Of a stretch of DNA of 64,000 nt, positions 22,759-36,100 are shown piece after piece. The notes below the pieces were generated by a model that had not been told where the DNA came from, did not search any database, and was given only the letters and a program-made list of their open reading frames with translations. This DNA is from Heliopora coerulea (lineage: Eukaryota; Cnidaria; Anthozoa; Scleralcyonacea; Helioporidae). Position 1 is the first letter of the stretch. Each line of letters begins with the position of its first letter. The stretch spans positions 194,001 through 258,000 of the forward strand of contig JASJOG010000180.1 in the NCBI GenBank assembly GCA_030142905.1. The letters are read 5' to 3'. The translations under genes and the position numbers were made by a program.

Positions 22759-25251
22759 CATTTACGACTGGAAGATGCGCTGGCTTGTTATTGGAAGAGA
22801 TCGAGCGATTGTTACGCCGCTTTATACAACGGCATTCCTTCGACTTAGCGCCTCCTACGAATGCCCTCATCGAGAACCCAAACTATCATCGGCGCTGGAC
22901 TAACGTACAGCACATGCATCTGCTAACATCTTGTCTACTGAGTAAATAATCAACCAGAGGTCCAACTCACGATAAAATTTGTCCCCAATTTTTTATGCGC
23001 ATACGCTGGTCGCCATGTTCCTGGCAAGTTCCCCAGGCACTTTTGACCCTTATTGCGACTTTTTCGGGTCAGATGCAAACACGGCAAAATTTAATTCATA
23101 ACATCGTAAAAATACAAAAAATGACTTAATCTTATTTACCCTGCGACGAAGGAAGTACGGGCTGGTCTAGGATTTTGTGCCTGTTTGTTCAAACAACAAA
23201 AAAGAATTTTTTTCGTTTACCGAAGGACGAGACTTGGTAGCCTCTGTTCACTGACGTCGTCAGCAGAACAAATATAGTGTGAAATATCTAATTAAAAAAT
23301 AACAACGCTAGTTTGTTGACTAAATTCTCGATTTCATTTAAATCATCGTCAGACTGTAATTATGTATTATTTTATCATTAATTATCTTATTATTTGGTCC
23401 ATCAGTTCTTTTAACGCAGAGATGTGGAAGCGAAGTTGGTGTGAACGATCGATGAAGTTAGCTCCATCAGGTTAGACGTTGTTGCAGTTGTTTCACTCCT
23501 TGGCTTTTATCTCGAGAAAGAGCTCCAGTTTGTTTTTTTGTTTTTGGTTTTTTCTTCTTTTTTTACTTATTCTTTAGAGGGCATAATCATGCGATTGTTT
23601 TCAAATAATGTATTGAAATCGGCTGTTTCGATCTACTAATGCAAACTTGCTTTGTAAGCTGAAAAGAAAAAAAATTTACTCCACAATTTACTAAAAACTC
23701 CCACGAGGAAGTTTAAGTCTATTCATTGGATTTGACTACACTAAAATCCTTCTAATCTTCGCACGATTAAAATAAAAAAGTGAAAACTTGAGTAGATATC
23801 AATTCTGATAGAAAACACTTTCCAGATATTTTTTCTGGCCACCTCCTTCGCCTCCGCAACCTTAATTTGATAATACAAAGACTATAAAGCACTCTGACGG
23901 TGAAATTATTGAGGCTTCGGTTCAGCTAAAAACATGCCTGTGGATGCTCTCCAGAATACGCTAGCCCGCAACATGGCGGTGTTAGAATTAATGAGATGCG
24001 CGAGGCAACATTTGCGAGAACATAAACATGAGAGTTGCCGACTGCGAGTCGGACTTCTGGCTGATTATTTACTCTGCGATATTCTCTAACGTGATATTGC
24101 TGGCGAGATTCCAGACTGACATACAAAAAACGAATAAGTTAACTAGCATAACATATATATTTTTTATATTTCTCTGACCATTTTGTTAAACGTTTATGCT
24201 CAAGTTAACTTGAAAAAATCAACTCCTTTGAAATAAACATCCTTATTCAAATTACCGTCCTTTCCGATTTACCACTTCGTTAAAAACAGGGGCACTGAAC
24301 GTCTGGGGTGCTAATTCGGAGGAATAACGTACCGGGTTTGAGCACCTATAGTGCCCGATATATTTCATCGTGATTAATTGCACAAATCGCCACGTCCGGA
24401 ATCTTTCCACGGCCAGGTTGTTCAAAAGGCAGTTAGCTTAATCCAAGATTGGCGAAAATTTTATGGACAAATTCTGATCATGCTGCTGAGGAAAATTGGA
24501 ATTTTCTTTTGCTGATTTCTGGTGTCTGCAAAACGGTTTTAAGCTGTTAAATCTGAACTAGATTTTTCTACCTAAATAGACGAAACCAAAACTACACATT
24601 AACTGGTAATCCTGGATTGGCGTTAATCGTGCTACGAACAACCGGTCGCAGATGTGCAGGGACCTGGGAACCACGGGAGGTCCGCAGACGGGCGAAACCT
24701 TTAAATTAAATACAGGCGTTGATATGATTAACTATAACAGTTAAAATTGATTAGTTGAAATAGATTATTAAACTAAAATGCTTAAAGGATAACTGGAGCT
24801 CCCCGTATCTAGAACTTTTTCTCCACTAATGTGATTAACACGTAAGATTTGTGTAGCAGTCTAAGAGAATTGTTCAGCAGTTTATGGTATTTACATGTAT
24901 GTAGCGTTAAAAATTATTAGATGAAGGGATTAAAAATAGAAAAAATAAAACAGCTATTTGAAACTGATGGTATCATTAATTTCAAAGGTTCAAGAAATCG
25001 GAAATATCTTTTAAGTAAACTTGGCACGACATTCTCTAGTTTTTCAAACTACAAAGCTGTTACTAACATATTTTCGTTTCTGTTCTATAGGAACGTGTAA
25101 CACTGTATTATCTCATGACATACCCACAATTTATTATTTCAACAGAAGCGTTAAATCCTTTAGTCCACTTATTAGTATTCAGGAGTGTGATAACCACTTA
25201 TCACACTGCTTTTCTTTCAAATCACTGTGATAAACACCTATCGCATAGTAA
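22759..25251. other. 3' flank of gene A, shared with B
   Basis: Aligns with B 40800-43285. It probably contains the 3' UTR; B has AATAAA at 41012-41017 where A reads GATAAA. A 64-codon frame just after the stop (22755-22949) is open in all copies but is not clearly coding. Otherwise I see no gene. Confidence 0.5.
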
Positions 25252-25976
25252 GGCCTAGTTCAGGCGTCGAAGTTCCGTTGCATTTAATTCGTCGCATTTA
25301 ATGCGACGAAAATTCGACGGAAGTGACAAGTTTCAGTTCAGACGTCGAATTTAACGCATCGCATTTAATTTGAAGCATAAAATATGATACCAAACGGCGC
25401 TGTTGTTGATTGTTACCAAGCGGAAAGAGGTTATCCAGACCAAAGTTTACAAAATAATAAGTGAAATGCAGCTTAGATGACTTCGAATATTGCACTGTTA
25501 AGACGTTTGTGAACTTGTTTAATTCATCAAGTTCGTCTGCTTTAAGAGATCTTGCCCAGGTCTAATATTTCACTCCCTGCAACAGACGACTCTTTTAATA
25601 GACTCTCAGCCACGCGTATCGTCAGTTTTCTCTACCACAGAGCAGTCAGGACCGCTCTATACTGACACAACACAGAGAAAACAGTCTTGTTTTTTTTCCT
25701 CGTTTCCACAATTTGGACAAGTGTTCTGCTCCTACACCATGTTGAAAATAATATTCGTGGGGTCCACGAAGCTTCAAACTTTGTATCATTGGATAAGAAA
25801 GCAAATTTTACTAATTTATGCATTTTATCCGACTGTCTTTTATGCTGCCTCTGAATCAGCGTCGCGTTTCCGTCAAATTATGCGGCTGAGCTCGACAAGT
25901 CGAATAAAATCAGTCCAGACGTCGCATTCCCGCCGTTGCATTAAATGCGACGGAACTTCGACGTATGAACTAGGCC
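25252..25976. mobile_element. 725-bp DNA element with ~35-bp terminal inverted repeats, A only
   Basis: Starts GGCCTAGTTCAGGCGTCGAA and ends with the near-perfect inverse (TTCGACGTATGAACTAGGCC), the match continuing through a GCATTTAA block. The corresponding place in unit B (about 43285) lacks it. Flanks are TAA on the left and AAATAA on the right, so a 3-bp target duplication is possible but not clean. No transposase is seen inside. The TIR start and possible TAA target hint at a PIF/Harbinger-type MITE (inference). Confidence 0.75.
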
Positions 25977-26096
25977 AAATAACTGACTACCTTAATTTCT
26001 AACGACCAACTTCTCTTCGAGCCTAAACTTAAAAAAATTATCCAAAAAGAAAACTCTTTCACTGTGGGTGAGTCATGAGATTAAGTGGTTAATCAA

Positions 26097-28214
26097 CGTT
26101 CACTCGTATGATAAACGATTTAACATCACTCGTGAAGCTTGCGATGTTAAATCCTTTATCATATTTATGACTATTGATTAACCCTTACTTATAAAACAAT
26201 TGTTTAATTCGACTTACGCAGTTACGCATTATGTCATTCCAAATTTACCCCAAGTACATGCCGTATCTGTTGACATTGCGGCAGGCATTGGTTATCACAT
26301 ATTATCATATCCCTCGCAGGTGAGTGGTGCTTTTTGCGCAATCTGATTGGTTCCCCTATCTCGGAATATCCTGCACTCTTCACCTCCGAGCGAAACAAGA
26401 TGGCGTCCAGTTTTGTCTCAGTTACGGAAGAACTTATTTAAGTAAACGAAGTCGCCATACGGTGCAATACCAAAAAAGCAAAGAAATTTTGCAACAAAGT
26501 ATTCAAAGACATGTATTTCTTTTACTTTAGTGATAAGTACACTCGGGATGTGCTCATAATGTTTTGTTTACAAATGATAAGTGGGCGACAAGCCGACTGA
26601 GTTCGGTAAAATTGTTTTAAAAATTTGAAAAATAAATATGTGAAAAGAATTTTCCGAGGTATATGCTAAAACAACTATTTCACCTCAGTGTCGGTAAACA
26701 ATGTAGATATTTATATCCACCACTATTCACCTCCACTTCGGTGAATAACTGTTAATTAACATCATCCAAAATGACACAAACTCAACAACGCCGCATTATC
26801 AGCCAAACTACGCTTTGTCTCAGAATTAGGATTGAGTTGCGGTAATGGTCTGTGGCCAGGATAAGTATGAGTTAAAAACTGTTTGTGGTATCGTGGTGCT
26901 TTGAGCTAGGGCTGAGGTTACCGTTTCAACTTTGTGTTAAGGCTATGTGCACGTTAAAGCTGTTCATTCCTGTGCTGTTACTGTCGGCTAATTAGTGCTT
27001 ACCTCCGTACTTCCTAAGTCTACAGTGGTTACATTTTTATTCTCCTTATCCACCAGTGGCGTTGCCAGGGTTGATTTATTAGGGAGGGGCAAAATTGGAG
27101 CGTACCCTGAATTTTGCCACAATGGTATACCTGGTTATGCTTGGCATACTCAGATGGTCAGGGGACTCGGTGTTCACCACTAAGTAACATTGCTGGGGAC
27201 CACTGAGTAAATGGCGAGTGTTTGTTCAATATCGCACCAAGAAAACCTTGGTTGTAGTAACGAATGTTGCCGAGATCTTGAACACAAGGCAATAATTTAA
27301 TTGTTCCACGGGTTTAATATACAAGTATGAAAAGGGGGATCCAGCCCCCCCTAAATTTATGTTTGGGGGCATCCCACTACCCCCTGTCGCGACACCTATA
27401 TTATCCACCACAACTATATCTGTTCTCTATATTCATGGTCAAATTCGATATTGAAGCCCTACTTCATTTTATGTTTGGCATTTTCCAGCAGACTTGGTGT
27501 TTATGTTCATACCATCTATTAGTTCGATCAACACCCTACTTTCTACACAATTCTAAATTAATTTTTCCTTTGCTAAAGCTAATACACCAAAGTCTGCGAC
27601 ACTTCCTCCTTTCTCCACACACAATCTACATAGTGTTGTATCCACTGTTGCGCGGATGTGGATTTTAGCGCAATCGGCTCGAAGGGCTTGTCCTTGTTAA
27701 GCCAAGGTCAACGCTTGTATATATAACTTCGGTGCTGATTTTATGTAATGCCATGACAATTTTGATACGACAGTGATTATGATCACTATTACCATCATCT
27801 TTTGTCTAATCAAATATATATATAATTCATATCAAGTTAAAGTTTACCCACAGCGTTACCAGTTGCTAGAATTTCGACCTCGAGGTATTTTGAGGGAAAT
27901 GCATTATTTGAACGCTGTCAGTGTCGAGGTCATGGGGGAAGGACGTCCAAAGCCACCGCTGTTCAGAAGTATCGTCAACTAGATTCCTCAAATATGAATA
28001 GAATAGGTCCATGTGGGGGGACTGCATTTTTCCTTGAAACGGAAGAGTCCTACCACCGTCTGGCAGTGACTATAAAGCTCTCGGAAAAAATTTTAGAGGG
28101 AAATCAAAGTGTAAGACTCAGATATTTTCTACACCACGCAATATCTGCGTGTTTTTGACCAATCTGGACCCCACCCCTCCCCACTTGTTTTACGTTGACC
28201 ACATCATTGAACGC
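26097..28214. other. Unique spacer between units A and B, no gene seen
   Basis: Not matched elsewhere in the window. It contains an imperfect hairpin at 26108-26162 (ATGATAAACGATTTAACATC and its inverse) and AT-rich sequence. Short frames such as 26324-26530 and 27327-27668 show no family features. Confidence 0.5.
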
Positions 28215-28269
28215 GGTTTCACTGCCGCTGAGCAGCTGCTTCACAAAACAGAACTGTCGTCCTTTCCCA

Positions 28270-28535
28270 AAGCCTGGTTCACACGAGCAAAGCAAGCGCA
28301 AGCACAAGGACGAAACAAAAGACAAGACAAAGGAAGTATTCCCAAGGGGCAACGCAAGAATAAGCACAAGCACACGAAATAAATGCAAGCACAAGCGCAA
28401 GCATGAATAGCTAGACGAAAGAGAAAACAAAGGTTCTTTTATCTCGTGCTTACGCTTGTGTTTGATTTGACCCCCGGTTCACACTCCAATTTTGTTAGTG
28501 CTGGCGCTTGCACTTGCATGTGACTTCATGAACAC
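28270..28535. mobile_element. Degenerate relative of the AAGCCTGGTTCACAC element
   Basis: AGCCTGGTTCACACGAGC followed by CAAGCGCAAGCACAAGG, and later CGGTTCACACTCC with GCGCTTGCACTTGC. It lies in B where A reads directly from the conserved block at about 8440 to that at 8600. The ends are not cleanly inverted, so limits are approximate. Confidence 0.4.
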
Positions 28536-30018
28536 AATGAACCTTACAAATATGGTAACCATTGCACATAACCGTCAATCAGCGTTAAGGATCAGGCTAT
28601 TTTCGTAGCTGGGAATTAATTTTTCCGACAAGACAGTTCGGGTACGAAGTATCGAAGTGTTCGATGAACTGATACGACTAAATCTGCATTTGACACTGAA
28701 ATGAAGACGTTTATCACCATGTTAGTGTTCATCAACAGATGATTCCGGAAGCACCTTGATGTCTTGATACACCAACAAATTTACGTCCTCGGTAAGTCAG
28801 AACAGTTGCAACTACGAAAGCGAGTTCTAGTCAATTTGTAGAAGCGATTTCATCAAACTAACGCGTGCTTATGATATATCCCTTATTAAATAGAACGTTT
28901 TCTTGGAGCCGCAATTCCTTGTTGAATCTGGGTGAACATTTTCACAAAGAATTGGAGAATATGGCCTGAATGATTTCGTGGCACATAAGATAAACTCACT
29001 GTAGTCTAATTTCCCACCTACTAACGGGAAGTAGCCATGAGCATATTGATATACGATGCCCAGAAATTGTTCGTAAGGTTTTAAGCATATGTCTGAACAG
29101 AGATCCATAGTCTGCAATCAAACTGCACTTTTTGCTTGGAACATAATGCCACGCTTCACAATTATAATAACAGATACTTTTTCCTTCTTATTAAGCTCGA
29201 ACTTTTCTTTAAATTTGCTTAGGGTGATACGACACACGCGCAAGCGTGGCTGCCAGCAGTCTATTATCCTAACAAAACGGGGCAATAAGTGGCTAGTATT
29301 GCATTATCAGTTGAAATTACTTGGGAATATTAATCTTCCCTTTCAATCCTGAAACGCGGTCGGGAGATTCTTGTCAAGGTTTTGATTTCAACAAAATTTA
29401 AACGTCGAACAAAGGCTTATAACACGGATCTCAAATTTCAATCAACTTGGAAGTGAAACCAAATCGTGTCCTCAGCACTCTTTAGGAAAAGTACTTTCTG
29501 GAATGGGAGGGTACAATCAGCTGACTATTGTTGATAAACGTATAATCCTTGGATAAAGTGGTTTCAGACTAGTTTTCCTTTTCTGATATTTAACATTTTC
29601 TTTGATTTAAACTACGTAAATGAGATTGTTTTCTTGTTTGCATAATCAGTCAGGCGTTTAACATATGAAATAAGTGCTGTGAAATCAACAATAGACTCTG
29701 CGCTTTCACTTTTTCACCTTCGAACTTGAAGGACCTAGCTTCATATGCATGTATAGACAAAAGAGTGGCATCACAAAGTAACCAAATTTCAAGAGACGTT
29801 TTCAAGAGCGTTCAGAAACGAACGGCTATAATCAAAAATTAATAGAAACCATATTATGTTTTGGTTTGTGCCGCTGAAGAATAAAGATTTGACGGCAGGT
29901 TGAGGAAAAGTTAATGCGTACCGTGATGATGTCGGTATATCGACTGCTGTGTTCCGAATAGAAATCCATTTCGTTGGACTCCATATATACTCGGTACCTA
30001 TCGGGCTAAGTAACTTTT

Positions 30019-30327
30019 AAGATAGATGAACGATCTACAAGCTCTGTACTCAGAAAATGATTTCTGAGCCCAGACGGAGATCGAACCCGCAACCTTCTGA
30101 TTACCGGTGAGACGCTCTAACCATTGAGCTACCGGGACTCAGATGGTGAGCTAAGATGCAAGTTTGACATATATGTGCGACCTAAGCGGAAGCCACAAAA
30201 ATTAATAATGATTAAGGCAGTTTATGATTTTAGAAATATGAGAGCTTGGATATATCTTAAGATAGATGATCGTTCATCTATATTAAGATATATCCAAGCT
30301 GTTACATTTCTAAAATCATAAACTGCC
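30019..30327 (-). mobile_element. tRNA-derived SINE insertion with hairpin tail, B only
   Basis: Flanked by an 11-bp duplication, AAGTAACTTTT (30008-30018 and 30328-30338); unit A has one copy at the matching place (about 10005). The minus strand reads a tRNA-like head (AGCTCAATGGTTAGAGCG, then GTTGCGGGTTCGATCTCC). The right part is a ~110-bp hairpin whose arms (GCAGTTTATGATTTTAG and inverse) meet at about 30272. Confidence 0.75.
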
Positions 30328-30509
30328 AAGTAACTTTTGTTAACCTTTTGTCTTTACCCAAATTACTGTCTAATCCTTCGTTACAAGTAACCGTTTACGA
30401 GACAATGGAGGTTTTATTGACATCGGTGTTCAGTTAGTTTAAAATAAATCCTTTGCGATACAAACTGTCGTATATATGTAAGAAAACGCCTTTACTTGAG
30501 GTGGTAAAT

Positions 30510-30685
30510 TCTGCAATTAAGTTCAGGATTAAGTTCAGGATTAGTCTTAGAATTAGGATTAGGGTTAAGGTAAGGATTAGGATTAGGGCTAGGATTAAGG
30601 TTAGGATTAGGATTACGGTTAGGATTAAAATTAGAATTAGGATTAGGGTTAGGGTCATATTTAGGTTTAGCTGACCCTAACCCTA
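30510..30685. repeat. Telomere-like TTAGGG-variant array (B)
   Basis: TTAGGATTAGGGTTAAGG-type repeats on the plus strand, matching A 10190-10350. They end in inverted CCCTAACCCTA just before the MITE. Confidence 0.85.
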
Positions 30686-30937
30686 AAGCCTGGTTCACAC
30701 TAGCGGCATACGCATAAGGACATGATGAATACAAAAACAAAGCATGGAATCTCCTCTGAGACTTGTGAAGACAAAAACTAAGAATTTTTCTTTGTCTCGC
30801 CTTTTGTTCGGTTCTTGGCTTGTGATTGGACTATGATCTTATGCTTATGCTTATGTCGCAGGCTTGACTTAATTCCTTTCTTTCGCCTTTTGTTTTAACC
30901 TTATGCTTATGCTTATGTTCAAGCGTAAACCAGGCTT
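30686..30937. mobile_element. TA-flanked MITE, B counterpart
   Basis: AAGCCTGGTTCACACTAGCG to CCAGGCTT with TA on each side, as at A 10353-10618. The right terminal repeat is less well kept (GCGTAAACCAGGCTT). C-rich telomere-like repeats follow to about 30990. Confidence 0.65.
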
Positions 30938-32114
30938 TATTCTAAACCTAATCCTAACCTAACCTTAATCCTGAACTTAATCGTAAACTTAACGATAATC
31001 ATCTTTGATGAAAAATGAGCAGTTCAAGCCAAAATAAACACGGGTAAAGTCGACGTTAAAAAGAGGATAATCATAAAAATAAGAAGCATATGCAATTGAT
31101 GGTCATCGTCATATTAAGGTAGAGAACAACCTGGAAATTTTACGCAAGAGGGAAAGCGCCCCAGTGGCCCCCTGGTGGGTGCGGCACTGATTACACGAGA
31201 TACTCTGTAAAATATTTATACTGCATGACCCGGTCGAAGTACAGAACTTAAAATCGGACAGAAAAACCGGAGTTAGAGTTGAATAACTTTTACAAAGCAA
31301 TGAGGGTGAAAATCGTGAGAAAGAAAAAAATCATCGACATCACGCAGCATGTGAGAAGAGTGTTGTCCTGTTTGACTCTACCAAGCATCGCAAGTTTTCT
31401 CCGGGTACTCCGGTTTCCTTCTATAGTAATGGTAAAGTTAAACTTAGGGCTATCAGACTGGTCAACCAAACCGTGCAAATGGCAAGCGCTTCCCGGATAC
31501 TTTGGGAAAACAAGTTGCAAATTCTTCACGTATTTCAGTGGTGTAGGAAGTAGGAGGAACACGAGGGCCGCGCCCCCAACATTTTATTTAGGGGAGCCGC
31601 AATATTGTTCAGCCCCCTTAAAAACAGATATGGTAACAATATGCAAAATGTTTTTTTTTAATTTTTACCATCGCACGCACTTGCATTTCAAGATTAAAGT
31701 AGACAATATTTACAAGTCTAATCTACTGTGCATAGCATTAACGATAGTTGATACTTTATTATACTCAACAGTTGCCACATATTCCATTAAAACTCTGCTA
31801 AACGCTTGATCACGTTTAGCATTGTTGAAATTAAAGGTTAAAAAAAGTGTTTTATAATGATATTTAGTTTTGCAATGAATAAATTAGTAATCCTCTATAA
31901 TATTCCTTACCACAGTTGTAAAACTATAAGTATTGAGTCAGCATTGTCAACAATAAAGTCAACGTAAACATTTCCCGAAAAATGCCCATCTTAAACTTAA
32001 ATTTTGCTCCCGGTTCACCTATCTTCGACTTACTTCCTACACCTCTGACGTATTTGTTGAGTTACGTGCGAAGTGCTCGACAAGATTCGGTTAGTTCTGC
32101 ACTACCTATATGTA

Positions 32115-32742
32115 CACTGGCGGTCAAAAAGAACTGCTCACTTGTGGTGCAGATAGTAACATGGTTTGCGGCCGTTGGGACCAGCCTCTTTCAGTCTTCG
32201 TCGGGTAGTGGAAGTAAAGACACTGTCACCATGTTCAATCAGCATTTCTGCTTAATTTTATGGTGAAGTCTTAGAGCGATTTGACTTGCTTTTCTCACCA
32301 TGATTCTGTCCTCTCTCTTCGTAGTTTTCCTTTTTTCGTCCAGGGATCTTCAAATCTCTAACACTTCTAATAAGTCTTGACTTCTTCAACATACTGCTGA
32401 CAGTTCTCTGGGTACAGCCCAGTCGATCAGCAGGTTCCCGTTGTGAGAAACTTTCCCTCCACTTTCAAGGCTGATCCTTGGCCTTAGACCCATAATTTGG
32501 CATGTTGCTTGAAATTCTTGTTTTACCAACCATTAAAAGTAATCTCTAAAGGAACCACGAATACATTTTCACTTCCCCATAAAAAATTTCTTAAATTGCC
32601 TGGAGCTCGATCAAAAATTGTGGGAGGAACGTTAAAATTATCTGAAATTGACTGTTTTGGCATAGGATTGAGCAAAAGCCATTGCTGCAACCCTTTAATT
32701 CCTACGAAATGGAGCTTTAACAGTTCTTTTTGACAGCCAGTG
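32115..32742. mobile_element. Tc1/mariner-type non-autonomous element, copy in unit B
   Basis: TIRs CACTGGCGGTCAAAAAGAAC and inverse (one mismatch), flanked by TA. At 628 bp it is the same insertion as A 12336-12960. The transposase remnant is broken by small indels. B therefore shares this event with A and not with C. Confidence 0.83.
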
Positions 32743-32937
32743 TATATAACATGCAAAATATATGAGGTGAGATCTGACCAACTTGCCCGTCTCACTTTAC
32801 AATTCCTTCATTTGCTAATAGTAAAATCATACTGAAGACGGTCATTTTCTTTTTACTCTTGAAAATAGTTAAGAAAGATATTCCTACTGTGCAAGTTATG
32901 TGAACTAAATGCTGAGTGGAAATAATCGATTGAAGAA

Positions 32938-33115
32938 ATGGCCAACTATATCGAGTCAAATGTAGTAAAGAGTAAATGTGGAAAGCAACCAGACAAGCTT
33001 TGCGTGAGGCTGTTTTTACTCGATCCACAAGACGATGCAACGAGTGTCAAAGATACCTACTCTGGGAAGGAAGCCGAAAGATTGAGAGAAAATGGCTATG
33101 GCCCTCCTCCAACTG
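32938..33115 (+). CDS. LRR gene B exon 1
   Basis: MANYIESNVVKSKCGKQPDK and onward. The Arg-rich segment present in A and C (RPHRQSKRR region) is reduced here by six codons. The donor is G|GTAAAG in phase 1. Confidence 0.75.
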
Positions 33116-36100
33116 GTAAAGCCTGTCTTTTGTGAAAGAGAGTGCAAAGAGAGAAAAAAAGAGGGAGCGAGAGGAAGGGAGTTGAAAGAGACTGTAAGAG
33201 ATATAGATTGCCTCACAGATGAAATGATACACAAAGAAGAGACAAAGAAAGAAACTTTCGTGTTTCACAATCTTATAATTCAAGAACCATCAGTGTCGAG
33301 TTGTGAAAAATGTAATTCTTGGAGCTCCAGCTGAGAGTCGAACCCGCGATCTTGAGAGTCTAGTTTATAAATGCAAAATAGTAACTGAATATACCCGTCA
33401 CTTCACCAGGCTGCAATTCATGTAGCCATCAACGGAGATCTCTGGCGTAGAGTTAGGCAACTTGTTGGAGTAACTTTGTATGATTGTTTGGCGCGGCGAA
33501 TTTATGTTGCCCCTAAAGATAAAGAAAGGGCAATATCCCAACAAAGATGGTCACTATGGCGTTCATTGGAAGGAACACAAAAGTGGACAGCGAAACTGAG
33601 TTCTTTCATTATCAGCTAACGAGTCAGGCTTGATTGCTTTGCGTACTAAAGTTCATAAAAACAGGGGATTTTTTTGGGTTTTTTTGGAAAGGGTGGGGTA
33701 AATCATGTTATTGGCGTGCACAGAGCGACTCCCGACGTATCTCCGGCGTGAGGTTCACATGGAATGCACCCTGGCCACTTCATCTGCTTTAGCACCATTA
33801 TAAATGCAGAACTCATTACGGGGTTCTCGCTAACGGCCTTCGTAGCTCAGTTGGCAATGCAGTGCGCTAGTTTCGTAGGATAGGAAATTCGTTTCCCAGC
33901 ACGAGGTCGAAGTGTTGCATGTTTCCTACAGCTGGTCCAGATTGGGTCTTAAAATACCTCATTCTGACACTCGAAAATTTCCTTCACCAACGACAGTTGA
34001 GGTGACAGCCTGAAACACATGCATCAGATAGAGGCATTAAAAATCACAGATAATATGGAAAAACTTTGAGCAAGTTCAGGTTTCCATGCAGACGCAATAG
34101 AGGCTGCGTTTGCTTAAAATGGATAAAGAAATCGCTGGTAACGTTTCATGCTGAATCCCTAGCTTATCTTATTTCAAACGTCTGTATCTCGGTCTGTCTG
34201 ACAAATTAAAATTTAAACTATTGAAGATCTTAGATGGTGAAGAACGGCTCGAAATAGCCTCTCTTGTAAAGCGATTCTTTAGTATTTTTTTACGCTCAAG
34301 GCGGCGATTAAAGCTGAAGATGAACCGATTAACTCTTTGATATTTTTAGAATTTCTCAAGAAAGACAACAAGGTTGAATTTCCCATTTTAATGACAACCG
34401 AAGAGTTTAAGAACAGACTTGTGGAAATTTACCCGAAGCTTAAGGATAGACAATTTCTGTTGATGAAAGCAAATGAAAGTAACTCTTTAGAGCGTTTGAA
34501 CCTCGCACCTTCCCACTACAGTGCAGAAGACATTTATCACAGCAACCTCGGACAAGGGAGACTCTACATTAAATGTGTCAAGGAATTGGAGGTGATGATT
34601 TCTACACTTTTTTTAACGTAACGTTAACATTTTTGTGATTGGATAGTTATGTTTCATTCACTCCAAAATCAATCCAGATCAATTCCTTAGATCCATAGTG
34701 GTCGGAGGGTTTGGATGGATTCTTTTTCAAGATATATGTTGGAAATGTGGGAGCTTGGAGATATCTTAGATGATCGGTGAACGACCGTTAAGCTCTAATC
34801 TCAGAAAAACGATTTCTGAGCCCCAGATGGGGGACCAACCCACAACCTTCTGATAACCGCTCAATGAGTAGGGCGTCTCACCGGTCATCAGAACGTTGCG
34901 CGGGTTCGATCCCCGTCTGGGGCTCAGAAATCGTTCTTCTGAGGATAGAGCTTGACAAACGTTTTTCTATCATCCAGGATTCTTTTTTAGAATTAAATTA
35001 ATTAAAAGAATTTGAAGTTTTAAAAATAGTAAATTTTAATGTGCTCTCTCTTATAATATCCTTTGAATATTTTTCTTTTTTTTTCTGTAACTAACCCCTC
35101 AATTTCAAAACGTTAAAGGCTAAAAACTTACTCGACAAAAAATCTCTCTCTCACAGAATTTTCAAACTGCAAATGGAGCTTCTCCACCGAAGAGAGTACG
35201 AACTACAGTCACACCAGAAGATCCATCAAGTGTCAGTACTGCGCCAGTCTATCGAGGTATTCTACCAAATACAGCTTCACAATTAATCACAGAGGGTCAT
35301 TCAGTTTCCCTTGCTGCAGTAGGAAACTCAGCAACATCAGTCGTTAGTTCCAGCGGTCTAGGAAATGTGACTGTTACTCCATTTACAAAAGAACAGTCAG
35401 TTAACTCACAGCAGCAAAATATTGGACAGTTAAGCTTAGCAATTCCTGGATCATCATTTCTTCAACATGAACTGCCCAGAAACACCACTTTGTCGTTACC
35501 ATCTTCATCACCTAACACTGTACGTCAAACCAATGTGAATAGTGTTTCTCTCTTAAATACTTTAGCCGAAGCCACGGTGGAACGAGGTCCAATTAGTCAA
35601 GAAGAACAATCGGCAAGTGATGGCTTTGATCTAGACGAGCCTGATTCAAATTTACAGGTAAGTAAGAGGCATCCAGACAGAGAAACTTTGAGAACCTTGA
35701 AAACCAAATATTTGAACATTTTAGAGGATAAATAGATATTGCCATCAAAAGAATTCAACTGGTAACCTCAGCGATTCCCTTAACGTTTAATACAAACAAA
35801 AACTCATTTCGCCGTGTTTAGGAATCTAAAATGCTTCAGAAACAAGGTCGCAAGTTCAATCTGTCTTTGATACATTACTTTTGCCATAAGTAGTGGAGGT
35901 TTCAGATAAAATGGTATGCTGAAAATGAGATAAGGCGGTAAGATGATTAATGCGATGATAATCAGGAACTGTAATATGTAAGGAAGTCGATTTGTCTTAT
36001 TCCGCGCGGAATTGTTGACAATGATCTGGTTTATCACGAGTAAATTTGCATGAAGAATTTTAAAGGCTGCATGATTACATGGGAAAATTTTATTCCGGGC

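Larger units (their letters stand above)
1926..26096. repeat. Segmental duplication unit A (24.2 kb)
   Basis: The sequence from about 1926 (AAGTCAAATTAGGCAGATGA) reappears at about 43406, and matches continue in order: 3840 with 45580, 4140 with 46592, 6500 with 48420, 7080 with 49000, 8258 with 50670, 8600 with 50820, 13156 with 54408, and exon 5. The 3' end at about 26096 matches the end of unit B at 43405. From about 8385 onward A also matches B from about 28215. The 5' 6 kb of the unit has no supported gene. Confidence 0.88.
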
